NCBI GenBank assembly: GCA_934463345.1
Contig: CAKSJL010000084.1
Span: 1 to 7,162 of the forward strand
Origin: an uncultured Oscillospiraceae bacterium
GTDB taxonomy: Bacteria > Bacillota > Clostridia > Oscillospirales > Ruminococcaceae
Length of the DNA stretch: 7,162 nucleotides
Direction of reading: 5' to 3'
Both the position numbers and the translations under genes were made by a program. The notes under the pieces are model-generated. The model had not been told where the DNA came from, searched no databases, and saw only the letters and a list, made by a program, of their open reading frames with translations. This document shows, piece by piece, positions 1-7,064 of this stretch. Each line of letters opens with the position of its first letter. Position 1 is the stretch's first letter.

Positions 1-430
1 ATTTAAGATTAAGTTCAACAGGACTTCCAGCGCCTTCAATTACAATTATATCATTTTCTGCTTCAAGCATTTTATAGGCTTTCATAATTTCCGGAACGAG
101 CTGCTTTTTATATTTAAAATAATCAGTCGCCCTCATATTACCACGCACTTTTCCATTTACTATAACCTGTGAGCCTATATCAGTTGTAGGCTTCAAAAGA
201 ACAGGATTCATATATACGGATGGTTCGATTCCTGCCGCCTCTGCCTGCATTGCCTGCGCTCTTCCGATTTCTAATCCGTCTTTTGTTATAAATGAATTAA
301 GCGCCATATTCTGCGATTTAAACGGAGCACACTTATATCCATCCTGTGAAAATATCCTGCAAAGCGCAGCAGCAACAAGACTTTTTCCGGCATTCGACAT
401 TGTTCCCTGAATCATAAGCGCTTTAGCCAT
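1..430 (-). CDS. cobQ: Cobyric acid synthase, N-terminal part (runs off left edge)
   Basis: Glutamine-dependent cobyric acid synthase (CobQ/CbiP), which amidates the b, d, e and g carboxylates of adenosylcobyrinate a,c-diamide to give cobyric acid. Only the first 143 codons are in the window; the family is usually about 490-510 residues, so the rest, including the glutamine amidotransferase domain, lies beyond position 1. My translation from the ATG at 430 gives [17 protein letters not shown], the BioD/CobQ-type nucleotide-binding loop (residues 9-17). It is followed by the family signatures [27 protein letters not shown] and, near the edge, [12 protein letters not shown]. The start is supported by AAAGGA at 445-440, nine bases upstream. 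The ATG overlaps the cobD stop by 8 nt, implying translational coupling. No frameshift is seen in the visible part. Paralogy with CbiA is excluded by the KSQNMALNS and NPVLLKP motifs, which are CobQ-specific. Confidence 0.96.
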   Translation of the reverse strand, partial: MAKALMIQGTMSNAGKSLVAAALCRIFSQDGYKCAPFKSQNMALNSFITKDGLEIGRAQAMQAEAAGIEPSVYMNPVLLKPTTDIGSQVIVNGKVRGNMRATDYFKYKKQLVPEIMKAYKMLEAENDIIVIEGAGSPVELNLK

Positions 431-1460
431 TAGCAACAATCCTTTCCAGCGCATTTATAAGCATTTCATTTTGTTCGTGCTTTTTCACTGCCGTTCTGAA
501 GAAATTTCCGTTTAGACCAATGTAATTTTCACAGTTCCTGACTGCAATTTTCACTTTTTCAAGTTCCTTTTCAAGCTCATACTCGCTCTTGAACAGAATA
601 AAATTAGCTTCTGATGAAAAAACTCTGAATCTCAGTTTTTCAAGCGAACTGCTAAGATAATCTCTCTCATTCCAGACATATTTTCTTGTTTTTTCATAAT
701 AATCCAGATCTGAAAAAACGGCCTTTCCCGCAAGCTGTGCGGCAGATGAAACACTCCAGCATGGTCCAGTTTCTTTTATTTTACGAATTATATCCACATC
801 ACTGCAAATAACATAACCAAGTCTTAGTCCAGCCATAGCGTAAAATTTTGTAAATGCTTTCAGGACAATAACTCCGCTGTCAAGATATATTTTCGCTGTT
901 TTATATTCATTTCCTTTTACAAAGTCCATAAAACATTCGTCAATTATTAGTAAGACATTTTTTTCAGAACACTTCTTACAGATCCTCTTCAAGAGTTCAG
1001 GCTTTACAGTTTTTCCATCAGGATTATTCGGATTGCCAAGGAAAAAAATATCCGCAGAATTAATTTTATCAAGAACACATTCTGTAAGCTCAAAATCATT
1101 TTCTTCGCTGAGCATTTCATATTCAATCTTACAACCAACCATTTCAAGAGCATGTGCGTATTCCGAAAACGACGGTGCCGTAAGAAGTGCTTTTTTTGGA
1201 TGAAAAGCATGAACTATGCGGTATATTATATCAGCTGCACCATTGGAACAAAAAATGTTTTTTGGGTCGACATTTTCAAAACCAGAAATACACTCCACAA
1301 GCTCTGTACAGTTCACGTCAGGATAAACCTCAAGCATTCCAATGTTTGATGTTAAGGCTTTCAAGGCTGCATCTGGCATTCCCAGCGGGTTTATGTTTGA
1401 TGAAAAATCCAGTTTTATATTCCTTGAATATATATCGCCTCCATGAATATATCTATCCAT
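423..1460 (-). CDS. cobD: L-threonine-O-3-phosphate decarboxylase (PLP-dependent)
   Basis: Class I/II aminotransferase-fold PLP enzyme that decarboxylates L-threonine phosphate to (R)-1-amino-2-propanol phosphate, the linker between corrin ring and nucleotide loop. The 345-residue product has the expected family length. Visible motifs: SSNINPLG (residues 20-27, substrate/PLP region), [11 protein letters not shown] (72-82), [11 protein letters not shown] (142-152), the PLP-pyridine Asp in IIDECFMDF (Asp174), the Schiff-base Lys205 in [15 protein letters not shown], and the substrate-carboxylate Arg in FFRTAVK (Arg322). The SNINPLG opening and the B12 context favour CobD over its close relative histidinol-phosphate aminotransferase. 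I chose the ATG at 1460 because GGAGGA lies just upstream at 1470-1465 and the protein then begins [11 protein letters not shown], as expected for CobD. A longer in-frame reading from a TTG at 1490 lacks this support. It overlaps cbiB by 8 nt and cobQ by 8 nt. CbiB, encoded immediately upstream, uses its product. Confidence 0.95.
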   Translation of the reverse strand: MDRYIHGGDIYSRNIKLDFSSNINPLGMPDAALKALTSNIGMLEVYPDVNCTELVECISGFENVDPKNIFCSNGAADIIYRIVHAFHPKKALLTAPSFSEYAHALEMVGCKIEYEMLSEENDFELTECVLDKINSADIFFLGNPNNPDGKTVKPELLKRICKKCSEKNVLLIIDECFMDFVKGNEYKTAKIYLDSGVIVLKAFTKFYAMAGLRLGYVICSDVDIIRKIKETGPCWSVSSAAQLAGKAVFSDLDYYEKTRKYVWNERDYLSSSLEKLRFRVFSSEANFILFKSEYELEKELEKVKIAVRNCENYIGLNGNFFRTAVKKHEQNEMLINALERIVANG

Positions 1461-2424
1461 AAAATCCTCCGAATATAAGTATTCTAACAATTACAGCTAA
1501 TATCAGCATGATCACAGAGGAAGCATACATTAATCTGTTTACTTTTTTTATATCCTCTTTTTCTATTTTTCTAACATTGTCACCAATAGTTTGCTTTTTG
1601 CACAATTTTCCAAAGTAGTATGCATCTCCGGCAAGCTGAACATCCAGTGCTCCCGCACATACTGCCTCCGTTTGTGCTGAATTTGGACTTGCATGATTAT
1701 ACCTGTCACGTCTCCATATTCTGAACGCTGATTTTCCGTCCAGTCCTGTAACAAAAGCTGCAACTATCATTATCAGCGCTGTAAGACGTGACGGAAAATA
1801 ATTTAGAACATCATCAAAACGTGCAGCTGTTCTTCCGAACAAAATATATTTTTCATTTTTATATCCGATCATTGAATCCATGGTATTTACAGCCTTATAT
1901 AACATTCCAGCTGGTGCTCCGCCTAACATAATCCAGAAAATCGGCGCAGTAACTCCGTCCGATGTATTTTCCGCAACAGTTTCAACGGCAGCTTTTATTA
2001 TTCCGGTTTCATCAAGCATATTGGTATCACGTCCGACAATCATTGAAACTGCCTTTCTTGCTTTTTCAGTATCGTTTTCCGACAAAGCAGTATACACCTT
2101 CATACTTTCATCTCTTAGACACTTTGCAGCAAGAAGATAATAGCAAAGGCAACTTTCAGCTATTATTCCTAATACCAAATTTATTTTGTAGCACACAAAG
2201 CAAATGACAAATGCTGAAATACACGAAATAAGTGAAACACAAAGGCAAAGAAGCGAACCAGATAAACGATCATTCAAAAAACTTCTTTTTTTAAAAATTG
2301 CTTCAAGCTTTGATATAAATTTTCCGATAAGTCTTACCGGATGGGGCATAGAATACGGATCGCCCAAAATGCAGTCTATTAAAAAGCCCAGCAGAAGCGG
2401 CAATGTTGCCGATAAATATATCAT
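1453..2424 (-). CDS. cbiB: Adenosylcobinamide-phosphate synthase (integral membrane)
   Basis: CbiB/CobD-type membrane enzyme that condenses adenosylcobyric acid with aminopropanol phosphate (or aminopropanol) to form adenosylcobinamide phosphate. The 323 residues match the usual length of about 310-325. Conserved features: DCILGDP at 17-23 and MPHPVRLIGK at 26-35 after the first hydrophobic helix; IVGRDT at 129-134; ETVAENTSDGVTAPIF at 148-163, the best family signature; AVNTMDSMIGYKNEKY at 178-193; FDDVLNYFPSRLTAL around 203-217; and HASPNSAQTEAVCAGAL at 244-260. Hydrophobic segments at about 1-20, 56-100 (probably two helices), 160-177, 214-228 and 298-320 fit a polytopic inner-membrane protein. 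GGAGAG at 2435-2430 lies 5 bases before the ATG, and the cobC stop is 2 nt upstream. It sits directly before cobD, which makes its substrate. Some organisms call this protein CobD; here cobD is used for the decarboxylase. Confidence 0.96.
   Translation of the reverse strand: MIYLSATLPLLLGFLIDCILGDPYSMPHPVRLIGKFISKLEAIFKKRSFLNDRLSGSLLCLCVSLISCISAFVICFVCYKINLVLGIIAESCLCYYLLAAKCLRDESMKVYTALSENDTEKARKAVSMIVGRDTNMLDETGIIKAAVETVAENTSDGVTAPIFWIMLGGAPAGMLYKAVNTMDSMIGYKNEKYILFGRTAARFDDVLNYFPSRLTALIMIVAAFVTGLDGKSAFRIWRRDRYNHASPNSAQTEAVCAGALDVQLAGDAYYFGKLCKKQTIGDNVRKIEKEDIKKVNRLMYASSVIMLILAVIVRILIFGGFYG
1465..1470 (-). promoter_or_regulatory. Ribosome binding site deciding the cobD start
   Basis: GGAGGA on the minus strand, 4 bases before the ATG at 1460, inside the end of cbiB. 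It selects this ATG over the TTG 30 bases further upstream. Confidence 0.8.
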
Positions 2425-2426
2425 TT

Positions 2427-2990
2427 TTACTCTCCGGATTTTTCATAATAATTTTTTTCTTCGTCATATTCTGTCACAATATAATCTCCGTTTAACAGCA
2501 TATAATCGTAATAACTCTTTTCAGGGACACCTAATTTCTCCATAACAGACATTATCGTGCCTCCATGAACAACAAAAGCAACAGTACATTTTTTTGATAT
2601 TTTATCCATAATGCGCTTAAATGTGGAATTTGTACGCTTTTTGAACTCCTCCGGAGCTTCTCCGCCAGGAAATGCAAGTGTTCCTCCACTATCTATCCAT
2701 TTCTGATATTCGTCACTGTCTTTAAGCTCTATATAGTTTTTTCCCTCAAAGTTTCCAAAATCGCACTCTTTAAGTCCATCATACACCAGTTTTTCTTTAG
2801 ATGGATAAATGATATCTGCAGTCTGCATGCATCTTTTCATAGGACTCACTATTAAAATATCACATTCCGGATATCGTCTATTCTTTACATTTTCTATGCC
2901 CTGACTGCAAAGCGGTTCATCTGTTTTTCCGATATATTTTTTCAGTATGTTTCCCTCAGTCTCTCCATGGCGTATAAAAATTACTTTCAA
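2427..2990 (-). CDS. cobC: Histidine phosphatase, probable alpha-ribazole phosphatase
   Basis: Histidine phosphatase (phosphoglycerate mutase-like) family protein of 187 residues. In this operon it most likely dephosphorylates alpha-ribazole 5'-phosphate or adenosylcobalamin 5'-phosphate, the last step of nucleotide-loop assembly. Catalytic residues are in place: the phosphohistidine motif IRHGETEGN (His8), Arg53 in SPMKRCMQTA, the acidic Glu75 in KECDFGNFEGKNY, and the second His in VVHGG (His142). The ECDFGxFEG block is typical of CobC-like members. I place the start at the TTG at 2990, giving MKVIFIRHGET, the usual opening of the family. The minus-strand AAAGGG at 3004-2999 lies 8 bases before it. 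An in-frame GTG at 2999 would sit immediately after that AAAGG with no spacing. One nt separates it from the upstream stop and 2 nt from cbiB. The family is broad, so the exact substrate rests on context. Confidence 0.87.
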   Translation of the reverse strand: MKVIFIRHGETEGNILKKYIGKTDEPLCSQGIENVKNRRYPECDILIVSPMKRCMQTADIIYPSKEKLVYDGLKECDFGNFEGKNYIELKDSDEYQKWIDSGGTLAFPGGEAPEEFKKRTNSTFKRIMDKISKKCTVAFVVHGGTIMSVMEKLGVPEKSYYDYMLLNGDYIVTEYDEEKNYYEKSGE

Positions 2991-2991
2991 G

Positions 2992-3378
2992 CTATTCACC
3001 CTTTATAAGTATGGCACATCCGCAGACAACCCTATATACACTTTCCGCATTCTCCGCAAGAAAACAGCCAGTTTTTCCAACAGCTTCACGCCATTTTCTT
3101 TCCTTTCTGTCAATTGGAACTATGCCGTTTCCAACTTCATTCATAATAATTACAACATCCGGGTTTTCAGATAATATCTTATTTACTGCTTCAATCGGAT
3201 CAACACTTCTGTTAATAAATTTTTTTACAGTTTCTTGAAAATTATAGACACACTTAATATTCCGGATATATCCAATGTCATATTCTGCCCCATCAATCAT
3301 ATCTGAATAATCAATTCTCAGTTTTTTCGAGGCATATTTTCTCTTTCCCTGAAATGCACCTCCGACTATTAATACCAT
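2992..3378 (-). CDS. Short CobU-like protein (cobinamide kinase/guanylyltransferase family)
   Basis: A 128-residue protein related to CobU but much shorter than the usual 170-190 residues. The N-terminus has a P-loop-like LIVGGAFQGKRKYA (residues 3-16), in which Arg replaces the Ser/Thr that normally follows the P-loop Lys. The C-terminal third is strikingly CobU-like: VVIIMNEVGNGIVP (75-88), then WREAVG (96-101), a helix ending in AESVYRVVCG (111-120) and ILIKGE at the end. This parallels the NEVGMGIVP ... FRDIAG ... VVSGIGVKIK pattern that I recall from enterobacterial CobU. The middle lacks the segment that carries the guanylylated His in CobU. It may be a kinase-only, accessory or degenerate paralogue; the precise function is not established by sequence. 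The start is firm: GGAGG at 3392-3388, 9 bases before the ATG at 3378 and 4 nt after the cobS stop. A full-length cobU lies just beyond cobS. Confidence 0.85.
   Translation of the reverse strand: MVLIVGGAFQGKRKYASKKLRIDYSDMIDGAEYDIGYIRNIKCVYNFQETVKKFINRSVDPIEAVNKILSENPDVVIIMNEVGNGIVPIDRKERKWREAVGKTGCFLAENAESVYRVVCGCAILIKGE
2999..3004 (-). promoter_or_regulatory. Ribosome binding site supporting the TTG start of cobC
   Basis: AAAGGG followed by TGA on the minus strand, in the last codons of the preceding gene, 8 bases before the TTG at 2990. This spacing is good for the TTG and impossible for the GTG at 2999, which overlaps the site. Confidence 0.65.
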
Positions 3379-3382
3379 TATG

Positions 3383-4162
3383 TCACACCTCCGACAAATC
3401 TAAAATCATGTATGAAGACGCTGTGCAAAGCAGTATGGTAAACTCACACATCTGCAAAAACCAGCCTTCAAGATCTCCTGTTATTCCGCCAAATTTCTTG
3501 TATGAAAATATACGATAATATGCAAACACAGCAAATCCTCCCACTATCGCAACAGTCCCCGCTACCGGAGAAATAAACAGTATTGCTATACTACTCAGTG
3601 CAATAAAAAAAAGTTCAGATGCAATTGTTATTTTTTTATGTGCTGGTTTTTTGAAGCTCTGGAGCGCACCAGTGCTTTTGGCAGATTTAAATGTAACAGC
3701 GGCAAGTCCACTCAAAGCTCTGGAAAAAATCATTCCAATGCTGTATATAAGGATCATGTCAAATGTATTTATTTTTGTAAGAAACGCTGTCTGCAATATT
3801 AGATAAAGAGAAAGTTTAATTGTCGCAAATGCTCCTATATGTGAATCACTCATTATTTCAAGCATTTTTTCTTTTCCGCCCCATGAAGCCCTCGCATCAC
3901 AAACATCGCAAAAACCATCAAGATGTATTCCACCGGTAACTATAACAGGAATTGCAACAGACACAGCAGCAAAAAGAAAATCACCACCACCAAGCCATCG
4001 ACATACAAAATACCAAAGAATTATCAACGCACCACAGACGGCTCCTATAAGTGGGAAAAAGCAAAGGGAGAATCTTCGGTTTTCTTCTTTCCATTCCGTT
4101 TTTGGCATAGGTATCTTTGAGTACATTAAAAATGCTGAAAACAATGAATTTATTACATACAA
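3383..4162 (-). CDS. cobS: Cobalamin (5'-phosphate) synthase, TTG start
   Basis: Integral membrane enzyme that joins adenosylcobinamide-GDP to alpha-ribazole (or its phosphate) to give adenosylcobalamin (phosphate). Starting at the TTG at 4162 the product is 259 residues, close to the family's roughly 250. Motifs: YSKIPMPKTEW (14-24), FFPLIGAVCGAL (35-46), the acidic metal-site block TGGIHLDGFCDVCDARAS (76-93), EIMSDSHIGAFA (102-113), and near the end FGGITGDLEGWFLQ (224-237). Several hydrophobic stretches (about 34-56, 63-78, 116-150, 182-218, 238-253) fit a polytopic protein. The TTG is chosen because AAAGGAGAG lies 10 bases upstream and the protein then opens with the typical short hydrophobic helix before the KIPMP motif. 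The next ATG, at 4126, would cut into that helix, and the upstream TTG at 4219 has no such site. It overlaps cobU by 10 nt. A T8 tract (positions 3605-3612) lies inside but the frame is intact. Confidence 0.94.
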   Translation of the reverse strand: MYVINSLFSAFLMYSKIPMPKTEWKEENRRFSLCFFPLIGAVCGALIILWYFVCRWLGGGDFLFAAVSVAIPVIVTGGIHLDGFCDVCDARASWGGKEKMLEIMSDSHIGAFATIKLSLYLILQTAFLTKINTFDMILIYSIGMIFSRALSGLAAVTFKSAKSTGALQSFKKPAHKKITIASELFFIALSSIAILFISPVAGTVAIVGGFAVFAYYRIFSYKKFGGITGDLEGWFLQMCEFTILLCTASSYMILDLSEV

Positions 4163-4677
4163 TCTGGCTTCTCTCCTTTCAGAATCACTGGTATTCCATA
4201 AACCATTTCTATAACACAATCTGCAAGTTCGGCAAGCATAACACTAAGTTTCCCCATTTCTCTTATGTATCCTGCTGTACCGGCATCGTAACTAATCCCA
4301 TCTTCACCTACCTGATTATTGACAGCAATAAGAAGTTCAGTTTTTCGGCAGAGTTTCGCTATATCTCTGTAAATTTTATCAGATGCAAATCTGCACTTTG
4401 CACTGAACATTTCATTTGCACAGAGATTTCCAATACATTCAATCAGTGCTGACGATTTTTCCGGAAAATACACATCAGAAATATCTGTATATTTTTCTAT
4501 TGTCTTAAATCCTTTTCCAAAACGCATTTTCCGGTGACGTTTTATAGCTTCCCTTGCATCATCTCCATACGGCATCATAGTAGCAATATAATAATGCTCA
4601 TTCGGTTCAGCAGAAAGTATTTTTTCGGCAGCTGACGATTTGCCGCTTTTACTGCCACCAGTTATCATTATAAACAT
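4153..4677 (-). CDS. cobU: Adenosylcobinamide kinase / guanylyltransferase
   Basis: Cytoplasmic bifunctional enzyme that phosphorylates adenosylcobinamide and transfers GMP to the phosphate, producing adenosylcobinamide-GDP for CobS. The 174 residues are of normal length. Seen in order: the P-loop MITGGSKSGKSSAAE (4-18), YYIATMMPYGDDAREAIKRH (29-48) with His48 placed like the GMP-accepting His46 of Salmonella CobU, ALIECIGNLCANEMF (77-91) matching the L-L-E/D-C...N-L block, and a C-terminus ending in AELADCVIEMVYGIPVILKG (149-168). The motif usually reading N-E-V-G-x-G-I-V-P is diverged to NNQVGEDGIS (120-129), and the following R...FRD..G region reads GYIREMG (136-142). The start is supported by AAGGA at 4688-4684, six bases upstream; the ATG shares one base with the cobT TGA. 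It overlaps cobS by 10 nt. Neighbours CobT and CobS act with its product. The C-terminal divergence leaves some doubt about full bifunctionality. Confidence 0.92.
   Translation of the reverse strand: MFIMITGGSKSGKSSAAEKILSAEPNEHYYIATMMPYGDDAREAIKRHRKMRFGKGFKTIEKYTDISDVYFPEKSSALIECIGNLCANEMFSAKCRFASDKIYRDIAKLCRKTELLIAVNNQVGEDGISYDAGTAGYIREMGKLSVMLAELADCVIEMVYGIPVILKGEKPDCM
4171..4179 (-). promoter_or_regulatory. Ribosome binding site supporting the TTG start of cobS
   Basis: AAAGGAGAG on the minus strand within the end of cobU. Its AGGAG core ends 10 bases before the TTG at 4162. It is the only strong site in this region, so it decides the cobS start. Confidence 0.75.
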
Positions 4678-5723
4678 CAGAATTCCTTATACCTTTCAAT
4701 GGAAAGTTCATCAAACCTGTGTGCACTGTTATATACAGCCAGGGCTGCATCAAGCATAGGCAGAAGAAGAACTCCGCCTGTTCCCTCTCCTAAATGCATT
4801 CCGGCAGTTATAAGAGGCTTCATCCCAAGGTAGTCGAGAAGTTTCTCTCCGGCAGGTTCATTTGATACATGCGAACAAAGCATGTAATTCTTTGACTCCG
4901 GACAAATAAGACATGCAACAGCTGCGGAAACTGCCGAAATAAATCCGTCAATTATAACAGGAATTTTGTAAATTGCACCTCCTAAAAACAACCCAGCTAT
5001 TCCGGCAATATCAAATCCGCCTAATTTTGCTAACAGTTCAACAGGTTTATCAGCTGACGGAGCATTAACTTTCAGAGCCTTTTCAATTACAAGTTTTTTC
5101 TTTTCGAGTTTTCGGGAATCAAGTCCAGCACCACGTCCTGTTACATTCTCCGGAGAAAGTCCTAAGATTACAGATGCAAGAGCAGATGAAGTAGTCGTAT
5201 TGCCTATCCCCATTTCACCAGTCACAATAATCTTAAAGCCATCCTCTTTAAGACGCTTTACAATATCTATTCCTACAGACAATGCTTTTTCTGCATACTC
5301 AATCGTCATTGCCGCACCCACTGCAATGTTCTTCGTTCCGTTGGCAATCTTCCGGCCAATAACATTTTTTGAAGCAACATATCCATTTATGCCAATATCT
5401 ACTGCTATAACATCAGCATGGCACACCTCTGCCATCTTATTAACATTTGAAGTCCCATCTGCTATAGCCTTCGCAACTATTCCAGTTACATTACTTTCGC
5501 TTTGCGTTACACCTTCACATACAACACCGTTATCCGAACACATAACAACTACACAGCGCTTGTCCAGAGAAATATTTTCATTTCCCGTTATTCCAGCTAT
5601 TTTTACAACAATCTCTTCCAACTGCCCAAGACTGTGAAGCGGTTTAGCTATGCTGTTCCATCGCTCCTGCGCACGTTTCTGTGCCTGAATATCAAGTTTT
5701 TTTACATTCTCAATTCTTTCCAT
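4677..5723 (-). CDS. cobT: Nicotinate-nucleotide:base phosphoribosyltransferase
   Basis: Transfers phosphoribose from nicotinate mononucleotide to the lower-ligand base (dimethylbenzimidazole in the classic case), giving the alpha-ribotide used by CobS. The 348 residues match the family. Motifs: KPLHSLGQLE (27-36, KPxGSLG-type), VVVMCSDNGVVCEGVTQSE (58-76), GEMGIGNTTTSSAL (169-182) containing Glu170 (Salmonella Glu174 equivalent), VTGRGAGLD (194-202), KLGGFDIAGIAGLFLG (233-248), DGFISAVSA (259-267), SHVSNEPAG (284-292), and GMHLGEGTGG (308-317) with the catalytic-base Glu313 (Salmonella Glu317 equivalent). I chose the ATG at 5723, which overlaps the end of cbiA by 14 nt. AGGAG (5742-5738) is 14 bases upstream, a little far, with AAAGAAG nearer. 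A TTG at 5756 in the same frame has no ribosome site. It is followed by cobU with a 1-nt overlap. Base specificity cannot be read directly from the sequence. Confidence 0.96.
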   Translation of the reverse strand: MERIENVKKLDIQAQKRAQERWNSIAKPLHSLGQLEEIVVKIAGITGNENISLDKRCVVVMCSDNGVVCEGVTQSESNVTGIVAKAIADGTSNVNKMAEVCHADVIAVDIGINGYVASKNVIGRKIANGTKNIAVGAAMTIEYAEKALSVGIDIVKRLKEDGFKIIVTGEMGIGNTTTSSALASVILGLSPENVTGRGAGLDSRKLEKKKLVIEKALKVNAPSADKPVELLAKLGGFDIAGIAGLFLGGAIYKIPVIIDGFISAVSAAVACLICPESKNYMLCSHVSNEPAGEKLLDYLGMKPLITAGMHLGEGTGGVLLLPMLDAALAVYNSAHRFDELSIERYKEF

Positions 5724-7056
5724 TTTCTTCTTTAAATCTCCTGCATGCAGAAGCAAAATTTTCTGCCATTCTTACATCCGAATAAAAATACAGATGTGGA
5801 AATCCCATATAACTGCTCATATCTGCATGAACTGCTGAATATTCAGTTTTATCAGACGCTTTTATAGCTCTGAATGAATTTCCAGGATCAGTACTGTCCC
5901 AATAATGAAATTCATGAGCTTTTATTTCCTCATTCTTTTTGCAGAGAACATTGTCTGTCTGTGCAATAAGTCTTGTATAGCCAAATCTCTGGAGACGAGA
6001 TGTTTTGTATGCAACAGCGTCTATAACTCCTGCCATATCGTAAAGATATCCATATTCATCTTTTATTAGCCTGTGAAGATACATAAAACCGCCGCACTCA
6101 GCAATAACAGGCATTTTACTAATTACTGCACTTCTTATATCAGACAGCATTGTTTTATTTGAAGACAACTCTTTTAAATACAACTCAGGATATCCACCGC
6201 ACAACAGAAGTCCTGATATATTTTCCGGAAGTCTTTTATCCTCAATTGGAGAAAATTCAACTATTTCACATCCGAGTTCCCGAAACAACTCCAGATTATC
6301 TTCATAAATAAAGCAAAATGCCTTATCAGATGCCACAGCAATACGCACTGGTAAACCTTTATTTAAGACTACTGTATCCCCAGCATAAAGCTCAGGTGCT
6401 TCTGACAGTTTTATGATTTTATCAAAGCATATATATCTTTCTGCATACTCCGAAAGTCTCGAAAGCTTCTGTTTTATATCAGATATTTCATTTGCTGTAA
6501 CAAGCCCCAGATGGCGGCTTTCAAATGAACAATTTTTATCATATGGAATACGCCCCAGATACTGTGTATTCAGTTTCTGACAAAGCTCCTTTATTTCCGG
6601 AACAAGCTTCTCTGGCAAACGATTAAATATAAAACCACAGATATTATTTGGTTCACGAAATGTTAAAAAGCCTTTCATAACTGCTCCGATAGAACTGCTC
6701 ATTCCCTTGCAGTCAATTACCATTATAACCGGCGTCAAAGTATAGAGTGACATATCGTAGGATGTGTATTTTCCGGAAATTCCATCATAAAAGCCCATAA
6801 CACTTTCTATAACAGATATCTCTCCACTGTTTTTATTTAAGAGTCTGATTATAGTATTTTCATCGCAAAACCAACTGTCAAGATTTCGTGAGCTTACACC
6901 CATTATATGACTATGGAACATAGAATCGATATAGTCAGGTCCGCATTTAAACGACGACACATCAATGCCACGATTTACAAGTGCCTGAATAACTGCACAA
7001 AGTGTAGTTGTTTTTCCGCATCCACTGCCTGTTCCAGCTATCATTATTCTTTTCAT
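5710..7056 (-). CDS. cbiA: Cobyrinate a,c-diamide synthase
   Basis: ATP- and glutamine-dependent enzyme that amidates the a and c side chains of cobyrinate (cob(II)yrinic acid in the anaerobic route). The 448-residue product is typical in length. The N-terminal synthetase domain has the P-loop IMIAGTGSGCGKTT (4-17), SFKCGPDYIDSMFH (35-48), SSRNLDSW (55-62), and VIESVMGFYDGISG (82-95). The C-terminal glutamine amidotransferase domain has LLLCGGYPELY (283-293), the nucleophile Cys321 in IAECGGFMYLH, the substrate-region HEFHYWD (381-387) and the catalytic His421 in GFPHLYFYSD. I use the ATG at 7056 (MKRIMIAGTG...), preceded by TAAGGA whose first three bases are the stop codon of the upstream gene. 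An in-frame reading that starts 60 bases further upstream would add 20 basic residues before the P-loop and run across that site, so it is unlikely. The tail overlaps cobT by 14 nt. The KCGPDYID and ECGG motifs separate it from CobQ. Confidence 0.96.
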   Translation of the reverse strand: MKRIMIAGTGSGCGKTTTLCAVIQALVNRGIDVSSFKCGPDYIDSMFHSHIMGVSSRNLDSWFCDENTIIRLLNKNSGEISVIESVMGFYDGISGKYTSYDMSLYTLTPVIMVIDCKGMSSSIGAVMKGFLTFREPNNICGFIFNRLPEKLVPEIKELCQKLNTQYLGRIPYDKNCSFESRHLGLVTANEISDIKQKLSRLSEYAERYICFDKIIKLSEAPELYAGDTVVLNKGLPVRIAVASDKAFCFIYEDNLELFRELGCEIVEFSPIEDKRLPENISGLLLCGGYPELYLKELSSNKTMLSDIRSAVISKMPVIAECGGFMYLHRLIKDEYGYLYDMAGVIDAVAYKTSRLQRFGYTRLIAQTDNVLCKKNEEIKAHEFHYWDSTDPGNSFRAIKASDKTEYSAVHADMSSYMGFPHLYFYSDVRMAENFASACRRFKEENGKN

Positions 7057-7064
7057 ACGATTTT

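Noticed and set aside
1004..1210. Minus-strand 68-codon frame inside cobD and a 66-codon one inside cbiB (1563-1763)
   Set aside because: They are out-of-frame shadows of conserved genes on the same strand with no ribosome site or domain.
2204..2545. Plus-strand open frame of 113 codons across the cobC/cbiB junction, and a similar 111-codon one at 4117-4452
   Set aside because: Both are antisense to well-identified genes, show no recognisable domain, and the operon leaves no room for an opposing promoter.
3605..3612. Run of eight T on the coding strand of cobS, considered as a terminator or slippage/phase-variation site
   Set aside because: No GC-rich hairpin precedes it, the frame continues normally through conserved motifs, and similar runs of seven occur elsewhere in this AT-rich DNA.
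5200..5637. A 145-codon open frame on the plus strand, antisense to cobT
   Set aside because: It lies wholly inside a clearly conserved gene on the other strand, has a low-complexity Ile/Thr/Ser/Pro-rich translation typical of the complement of a coding frame, and matches no family I know.
5741..5750. Perfect 10-bp palindrome CTGCATGCAG next to the cobT ribosome site
   Set aside because: It has no loop, so any RNA hairpin would have only about three base pairs. It lies in the coding end of cbiA and is a single copy.
89..6778. Five perfect copies of the palindrome TTCCGGAA (89-96, 4459-4466, 6223-6230, 6595-6602, 6771-6778), more than chance would give
   Set aside because: Four of the five read as a codon ending in TT followed by CCG GAA (Pro-Glu), and the fifth is Ser-Gly-Lys. 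Preferred codons explain them; spacing is irregular and all are within genes, so an operator or uptake-signal role is not supported.
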